A model generated the notes under the pieces. That model saw nothing but the letters and a program-made list of their open reading frames with translations. It ran no database searches and had not been told where the DNA came from. Both the position numbers and the translations under genes were made by a program. From positions 1 through 18,535 of the forward strand of contig JALHPW010000020.1 in assembly GCA_022842255.1 (NCBI GenBank): a stretch of 18,535 bases of DNA. The letters are read 5' to 3'. The DNA comes from Saprospiraceae bacterium (GTDB lineage Bacteria; Bacteroidota; Bacteroidia; Chitinophagales; Saprospiraceae). This document shows, piece after piece, positions 14,887 through 18,535 of the stretch (within the stretch, counting starts at the first letter, position 1; each line of letters opens with the position of its first letter).

Positions 14887-14918
14887 GTTCATCGTTCATA
14901 ACTCATCGTTCATCGTTA
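14887..14918. repeat. Short-word repeat (TTCATCG / GATGAAC)
   Basis: The words TTCATCG, TTCATAAC and TCATCG recur about four times. On the minus strand it reads as GATGAAC repeats that begin 3 bases after the stop codon of the M43 protease gene, so the position relative to a stop is the same as for other word repeats in the window. Confidence 0.7.
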
Positions 14919-14919
14919 A

Positions 14920-16482
14920 CTACCGTAGTACGCTCATTTTGCGTACGTTACGGCCTTTACCGCTTTCGAGCGACACAAAGTAGAAACCATTGGCGAGGCC
15001 TTCGGTGCGAAGTTCTTGCGTGGATTCGCCTTGTGGGATGTTGATGTTTTGTTGGAACGAAACCGTGCGACCTGCGGCATCCGTGATTCGGATAGCGGCT
15101 TCGAAGGGCTTGTCGGCGCTGATGTTCAGGGTGGCCACATTGGCGCTTACAGGGTTGGGCGAAAGCTGCCAGGCGGTAAGGCCTTCGATTTCATACGTCG
15201 CGGTGGTGGCCACCGAAGACGTTTTGAAACTCCGTGTACGCGGCGTAGCGCAGCCAACGTAGTAGTTAAAAGGTTTGACGCGCCAGTAGTAGGTTTTGGT
15301 AGGCGAAAGGTTGGTGAGCAGTTTGCTCGTGCCAGTTTCGATAAAAGTTTGGTTGAACTGTGTACCAAAAGTGGACACAATGTCAATGTCAATCAGGTAG
15401 TGTGTAGCCCCTGGAACCGCCTGCCACTCAAGCAACGCGTTGTCGTAATACTGAATGGTAAGGCCATTGCCTGGGGAAACCAGTAAATCAGTTGGAGAGT
15501 TGATTTCAGTGGCAACAGGGGCAAACGTGTTGTCCAGGTAGTTGCGGTCCACGCTAGACAGGTCGGCATTCATGATGTCAATCTGGTCTTGCGTGAATTG
15601 GTAGCTGGAGCAATCGCCGAAATAGCTCATGTAGTTGTTTTCCATTGGGTCAACCACTACGCCCAATGGGTCTTTTGCGCCCCCATTGTAGTTGTTGCAA
15701 CTGGATGCGATAAAGCCAAAGTTGTAATCTGGTGGCGTATCGCAGATTTCATCGGCAGCCGTAGTGCAGTTGGTGCCATTTTGACGCTCTGTGGTTACCC
15801 CGCCACCATTAGGGGCCACCACGGGTGCGATGGGCCAGGTTGGGTCGGCGGGGTCAAACGAGTTGCTTTCGTAGCCATAGAACGTGTGTGGCAGGGTAAA
15901 CAGGTGACCCATTTCGTGTGGCAAGGTGCTGTTGGGCATGTTGCCGTTGGTTTCTGTTTTACGGCTCACAATCCAGTCCTGCGGGATATTGTAGTACGCC
16001 AGGGTGATACCAGGCTGGTTGTTGCCAGAAACTGGTTCTTGTACCACAAACACATTCACCGCATTTTGGTGGCGGCGCAAGTTCATCAAGAGGGAATTGG
16101 ACTGTGTATTGTACACATTGTCGTTGTTGATGGACTTGTTGAACAGACCGTAGGTGGGGTGTTCGCTGAGGTAAAATTGAATCCCAACAGGCATGTAGGC
16201 CGCGTTCAGGGCACACAATTGTTCCAGAATACGGATTTCCTTGTGTTTCCCGTTTCCGTCGGCATCCCCCACCAGGTGGAAGTGGATGGGAACGTATCGG
16301 GTTTCGCCGCGGTCCGCTGCGGAGGCGCGCATGGCTTCCATCACGATTTTATTTTCGCGGAGACGTGTAAACAGCTCGGCTTGATCTTGGGCGTTGCCAC
16401 AAATATGTGTCGGTGCTACTTGGCTAAATACAGGCAAGGAGGCCAATAAGGCAAAAAAGAGGATGAAAAATCCTTTTTTCAT
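14920..16482 (-). CDS. Secreted M43 (pappalysin-type) metalloprotease with T9SS sorting domain
   Basis: A 520-residue exported protease. Signal peptide: residues 1-20 (MKKGFFILFFALLASLPVFS). The catalytic domain, about 60-315, has YVPIHFHLVGDADGNG, the zinc motif HEMGHLFTLPH (His189, Glu190, His193, His199; the usual Gly after HExxHxx is Thr), the family cysteine pattern CTTAADEICDTPPD...SSC, and the Met-turn NNYMSY (Met285) before FTQDQIDIM. A fibronectin-III-like domain follows (about 325-420, LEWQAVPGATHYLIDI...YYWRVKP). Residues from about 437 form a T9SS type A sorting domain (WQLSPNPVSANVATL...GFYFVSL), predicting transport across the outer membrane and surface attachment or release. 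The PorD-like gene is 1.6 kb away. A TAATTTTG element lies upstream. Confidence 0.93.
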   Translation of the reverse strand: MKKGFFILFFALLASLPVFSQVAPTHICGNAQDQAELFTRLRENKIVMEAMRASAADRGETRYVPIHFHLVGDADGNGKHKEIRILEQLCALNAAYMPVGIQFYLSEHPTYGLFNKSINNDNVYNTQSNSLLMNLRRHQNAVNVFVVQEPVSGNNQPGITLAYYNIPQDWIVSRKTETNGNMPNSTLPHEMGHLFTLPHTFYGYESNSFDPADPTWPIAPVVAPNGGGVTTERQNGTNCTTAADEICDTPPDYNFGFIASSCNNYNGGAKDPLGVVVDPMENNYMSYFGDCSSYQFTQDQIDIMNADLSSVDRNYLDNTFAPVATEINSPTDLLVSPGNGLTIQYYDNALLEWQAVPGATHYLIDIDIVSTFGTQFNQTFIETGTSKLLTNLSPTKTYYWRVKPFNYYVGCATPRTRSFKTSSVATTATYEIEGLTAWQLSPNPVSANVATLNISADKPFEAAIRITDAAGRTVSFQQNINIPQGESTQELRTEGLANGFYFVSLESGKGRNVRKMSVLR

Positions 16483-16518
16483 GGAGGAGAAATTTTAATG
16501 TTTGAAAGACTTTGGACG

Positions 16519-16526
16519 CAAAATTA
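16519..16526 (-). promoter_or_regulatory. Putative -7 element (TAATTTTG) of the M43 protease gene
   Basis: On the minus strand TAATTTTG fits TAnnTTTG exactly and would give a leader of about 30 bases. The possible -33 TTG lies 24 bases upstream, longer than the usual 19-21. No Shine-Dalgarno is present. Confidence 0.45.
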
Positions 16527-16708
16527 AGCAAAGGTCTTGGAAGCCTCTGTCAAGAAGTGGCAATTCATCAGTTTTTGCAACCTTTGCTGCGATCAAGGAG
16601 TCTTATCGCGCGTTGTCAATTGCCTGGCGAGGTGGTTTGTTTTTTCATCGAATAAATGGGGAGAGTTAGTAGATTGCTCGTTAACTTTGCAATAATTCTG
16701 AAACCAAC

Positions 16709-16741
16709 TTGGATAAAACGTTGTTTCAGGATATAATTTTG
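16709..16741 (+). promoter_or_regulatory. Putative promoter TTGG-N21-TAATTTTG of the kinase-like gene
   Basis: TTGG at 16709-16712 and TAATTTTG at 16734-16741 are separated by 21 bases, close to the Bacteroidota sigma-A layout (TTTG, about 19-21, TAnnTTTG). The leader would be about 45 bases. A second TAACTTTG lies at 16682-16689. Confidence 0.5.
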
Positions 16742-16792
16742 CAAAGTCCCATTTTTCTTTAATCACCTCGAAATTCAGTTCTCGCTGCTCAA

Positions 16793-17848
16793 ATGCTGAA
16801 ACCCATGACGACAAACAATCTATTGGCCAAATATTTTTGGTTGATTTCGCTGCTGTGTTTAGGCGCATCCCACGCTCAGGCACAGGATACGAGCAGCGTT
16901 GCTACCCGCCCACAAAGTATTTTCAACATCTTGACCCAAAAGGAGGCGGTCAAGATGACTTTGGAAACCGACCTCACCACCATCATCGAACAGAAAAAGA
17001 CCAACCAGTATTTCCCTGCCACCCTGCGCACGGAAGACGGTAAAGTATATCGGGTGGAAGTAAAACCGCGTGGTAAGTTCCGCAGAAAAGTATCGGTATT
17101 CCCACCCTTAAAATTGAAGTTCAAAAAGAAAGAGCTCCTTGCAGAAGGCCTGGATACGCTCAACGAAATCAAACTGGTACTTCCCTGTTATGAGAGCGAC
17201 AAAGGTGATGAACTTATTATCCGCGAATACCTGGCTTATCGAATGTTTGAGCATCTGACGGACGCGAGTATGCGCGCCAGACTCGTCCGACTCACCATCC
17301 GCGACACCCATGTGGAGAAATCGCGTAGGCAGATGTACGCCATCTTGTTGGAAGACGAGGAGGAGTTGGTGGCACGGTTACACGGCGAACTCAATGAAGA
17401 ATACGGCATACCCACCGACAGCCTTCATACCAATCAGGCAGCATTAATGGTCATGTTCCAGTACATGATTGGCAATACAGACTGGGAAATACCCATGTTG
17501 CGTAATGTAAGACTGGTCCGTGCCCCGCAATCCGGTAAGACTCTGTTGGTCCCTTATGATTTTGACTTTTCCGGTTTGGTCAGCGCCCCCTACTCCAGCC
17601 CAAGTTCCGAGACAGGCCTAAAAACCGTTCGCGACCGTTTTTTGATGAGTAATGGACTCAAACCTGAACAATTGAAACGGGCATTGAACACCTTGAAATC
17701 AGCCAAACAAACCTTTTACAACCTTTGCAAGTCAAAGCATCTTAACAATAGCGCCACCGAGGATATGATCAGTTTCCTGCGTACATTTTTTGAAAAGGTG
17801 GAGGGTAAAAACGAAATCCCCCAATTAATCCGTTTGGACATTGATTGA
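16793..17848 (+). CDS. Secreted protein with CotH-kinase-like motifs
   Basis: A 351-residue exported protein; the signal peptide ends at about SHAQA-Q (residues 26-31). An alternative in-frame ATG at 16805 would shorten the signal peptide's N-region by 4 residues. The order of motifs resembles CotH-type protein kinases: a nucleotide-site-like lysine strand (VYRVEVKPRGKFRR, 85-98, and LNEIKLVLP, 123-131), REYLAYRMFEHLT (144-156), then the catalytic-loop-like GNTDWEIPMLRN (227-238) and the metal-binding-like VPYDFDFSG (253-261), which parallels the WDxD motif of CotH. CotH kinases phosphorylate secreted proteins. The resemblance is by motif only and the family is otherwise an uncharacterised Bacteroidota group. 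It is followed by a word/inverted repeat that starts in the stop codon. Confidence 0.6.
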   Translation: MLKPMTTNNLLAKYFWLISLLCLGASHAQAQDTSSVATRPQSIFNILTQKEAVKMTLETDLTTIIEQKKTNQYFPATLRTEDGKVYRVEVKPRGKFRRKVSVFPPLKLKFKKKELLAEGLDTLNEIKLVLPCYESDKGDELIIREYLAYRMFEHLTDASMRARLVRLTIRDTHVEKSRRQMYAILLEDEEELVARLHGELNEEYGIPTDSLHTNQAALMVMFQYMIGNTDWEIPMLRNVRLVRAPQSGKTLLVPYDFDFSGLVSAPYSSPSSETGLKTVRDRFLMSNGLKPEQLKRALNTLKSAKQTFYNLCKSKHLNNSATEDMISFLRTFFEKVEGKNEIPQLIRLDID

Positions 17849-17928
17849 CGGTACACGGTGGACGGTATACGGTAGATGGTACACGGCTGACCGTAAACCG
17901 TGTACCGTAAACCGTGCACCGTATTTTT
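17848..17928. repeat. ACGGT-word inverted repeat ending in a T-run
   Basis: Built from ACGGTACACGGT-type words and their reverse complement. GGTACACGG (17878-17886) and CCGTGTACC (17898-17906) form a perfect 9-bp stem; the outer ACGGTACACGGT (from 17848) matches ACCGTGCACCGT (17911-17922) at 11 of 12. The first base is the last base of the upstream stop codon. Five T's follow at 17924-17928, so it may also terminate transcription of the kinase-like gene. Confidence 0.85.
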
Positions 17929-17975
17929 CTAGTGAAAATGAAAAGCGAGGCATTAAAATATTGGAAATAGAATTC

Positions 17976-17983
17976 TACCTTTG
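17976..17983 (+). promoter_or_regulatory. Putative -7 element (TACCTTTG) of tRNA-Ser
   Basis: TACCTTTG matches TAnnTTTG exactly and is followed by CCCCGCGAAAA; the mature tRNA begins 22 bases after it. A TTGG lies only 12 bases upstream, which is too near for a normal -33. Confidence 0.6.
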
Positions 17984-18005
17984 CCCCGCGAAAAAAATCG
18001 CCCCC

Positions 18006-18090
18006 GGAGGAGTGCCAGAGTGGTTTAATGGAGCGGTCTTGAAAACCGTCGTACTGAAAGGTACCGGGAGTTCGAATCTCTCCTCCTCCG
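18006..18090 (+). tRNA. tRNA-Ser (anticodon UGA)
   Basis: The 85-base sequence folds as a class II tRNA. The acceptor GGAGGAG (18006-18012) pairs with CTCCTCC (18083-18089) and is followed by discriminator G. The anticodon arm GCGGT-CTTGAAA-ACCGT gives anticodon TGA, reading UCA and related serine codons. A long variable arm (CGTAC-TGAAAG-GTACC) is characteristic of tRNA-Ser, and the T arm is GGGAG-TTCGAAT-CTCTC. The 3' CCA is not encoded and must be added enzymatically. Confidence 0.97.
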
Positions 18091-18095
18091 CTTCA

Positions 18096-18139
18096 CCCGC
18101 CATAGTGCCGCTTCAATGCGGTACGACGGCGGGTTTTTT
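18096..18139 (+). terminator. Intrinsic terminator of tRNA-Ser
   Basis: CCCGCC (18096-18101) pairs with GGCGGG (18128-18133), with an inner TGCCGC/GCGGTA stem, followed by TTTTTT (18134-18139). It starts 5 bases after the tRNA end. Confidence 0.9.
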
Positions 18140-18184
18140 ATTTTATACGCTACTTGTTCCACCCTAAAGGCCGCCATTTTGACT

Positions 18185-18192
18185 TATCTTCG
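18185..18192 (+). promoter_or_regulatory. Putative -7 element (TATCTTCG) of coaX
   Basis: The same octamer as before the HTH regulator, followed by CGCCC. The coaX ATG is 11 bases after it, so the leader would be only a few bases. No well-placed -33 element is visible. Confidence 0.45.
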
Positions 18193-18203
18193 CGCCCGTT
18201 TCC

Positions 18204-18535
18204 ATGAATCTTACGCTTGACATCGGCAACACGCGTCGCAAAATTGGTCGCTTCAATGGGACCAAACTGGTCGAGACGAAAATCGTGACTGATTGGAGCA
18301 CCTCTGAATTGTTAGACTATTGCAACCAAAACGGGGTGCGCAGCATCATCCTTTCTTCAGTGGCAAAACCAGAGGAGGCGCTGAGCCAAGCCCTTGGACA
18401 GTACTTTGATTTTCTGGAACTTACGCACCAAACACCCCTGCCTTTTGAAAACCTGTACACTACCCCGCAGACTTTAGGAAAAGATCGTTTGGCAGCGGTG
18501 GCCGGGGCTCAAGCGTTGTTGCCCCGTCAGCATTG
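18204..18535 (+). CDS. coaX: Type III pantothenate kinase, N-terminal part (truncated by window edge)
   Basis: The first 110 residues of CoaX, which phosphorylates pantothenate to start coenzyme A synthesis. The frame opens MNLTLDIGNTRRKIGRF, containing the DIGNT phosphate-binding motif at 6-10 of the ASKHA fold, and later has TPQTLGKDRLAAVAGAQALLP (87-107), the G-x-DR segment of type III kinases. Type III enzymes use a monovalent cation and are not inhibited by CoA (family knowledge). The gene continues beyond the window, so the C-terminal active-site parts cannot be checked. The later CoA enzyme coaBC lies about 6 kb upstream. Confidence 0.93.
   Translation, partial: MNLTLDIGNTRRKIGRFNGTKLVETKIVTDWSTSELLDYCNQNGVRSIILSSVAKPEEALSQALGQYFDFLELTHQTPLPFENLYTTPQTLGKDRLAAVAGAQALLPRQH

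Larger units (their letters stand above)
16483..16792. other. Divergent intergenic region (310 bp)
   Basis: The region holds the upstream sequences of two divergent genes. No RNA gene, repeat or convincing ORF was found. A 96-codon minus-strand frame crosses it and runs into the kinase-like gene's coding start, but its translation has no recognisable feature. Promoter-like elements are listed separately. Confidence 0.6.

Noticed and set aside
15589..16449. 286-codon plus-strand open frame
   Set aside because: Antisense to the M43 protease gene with intact zinc and Met-turn motifs.
16593..16883. 96-codon minus-strand frame in the divergent region
   Set aside because: It overlaps the signal peptide region of the kinase-like gene and its translation shows no domain, signal or family pattern.
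17841..18167. 108-codon plus-strand frame across tRNA-Ser
   Set aside because: It consists of the ACGGT word repeat, the tRNA and its terminator read as codons.

Overview
The window reads as a chromosomal segment of a Bacteroidota bacterium, most like the Saprospiria (Haliscomenobacter/Lewinella type). The lineage is inferred from gene content and cannot be proved here. Evidence: a secreted metalloprotease with a C-terminal type IX secretion (T9SS) sorting domain, a PorD-family (DUF4835) protein, almost no Shine-Dalgarno sites, and -7 promoter elements of the Bacteroidota form TAnnTTTG. Most genes are housekeeping or envelope genes with moderate G+C. The exception is the TIR/SEFIR gene at 3016-3765, which is visibly richer in A+T.

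Layout. 1-426: end of a family 2 glycosyltransferase, followed at once by six copies of a 27-bp palindromic repeat. 589-1317: RluA-family pseudouridine synthase. 1460-2977: HTH regulator with a degenerate ImmA/IrrE domain, 38 bp ahead of a SEFIR/TIR protein (3016-3765). A symmetric hairpin element fills the gap to a convergent two-domain lipoprotein (3980-4765, minus). 5024-8271: LysE-type exporter, fatty acid hydroxylase superfamily membrane enzyme and MacB-type permease, all plus strand. 8419-9093 (minus): LolA-like carrier, divergent from ATP-type PEP carboxykinase (9375-10988). 11146-14758: coaBC, porD-like gene and rseP-like site-2 protease. 14920-16482 (minus): M43 metalloprotease exported by T9SS. 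16793-17848: secreted protein with CotH-kinase-like motifs. 18006-18090: tRNA-Ser(UGA). 18204-end: start of coaX.

How the genes relate. Several products serve the cell envelope: LolA-like carrier, MacB-type permease, lipoprotein, RseP, PorD and a T9SS cargo. Two steps of CoA synthesis (coaBC and coaX) lie about 7 kb apart. The regulator/TIR pair is the only candidate defence-like module, and that role is inference.

The strongest unexplained signal is noncoding. Many gene 3' ends carry short-word repeats or long inverted repeats that begin within a few bases of the stop codon. Most loci use their own sequence 'word', often repeated and then copied in reverse complement, with arms up to 52 bp and 2 mismatches. 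A second signal is an extended -7 promoter motif (TAnnTTnGCCCC) at several start regions. Two of these loci share an identical 15-mer and, downstream, an identical 11-mer.
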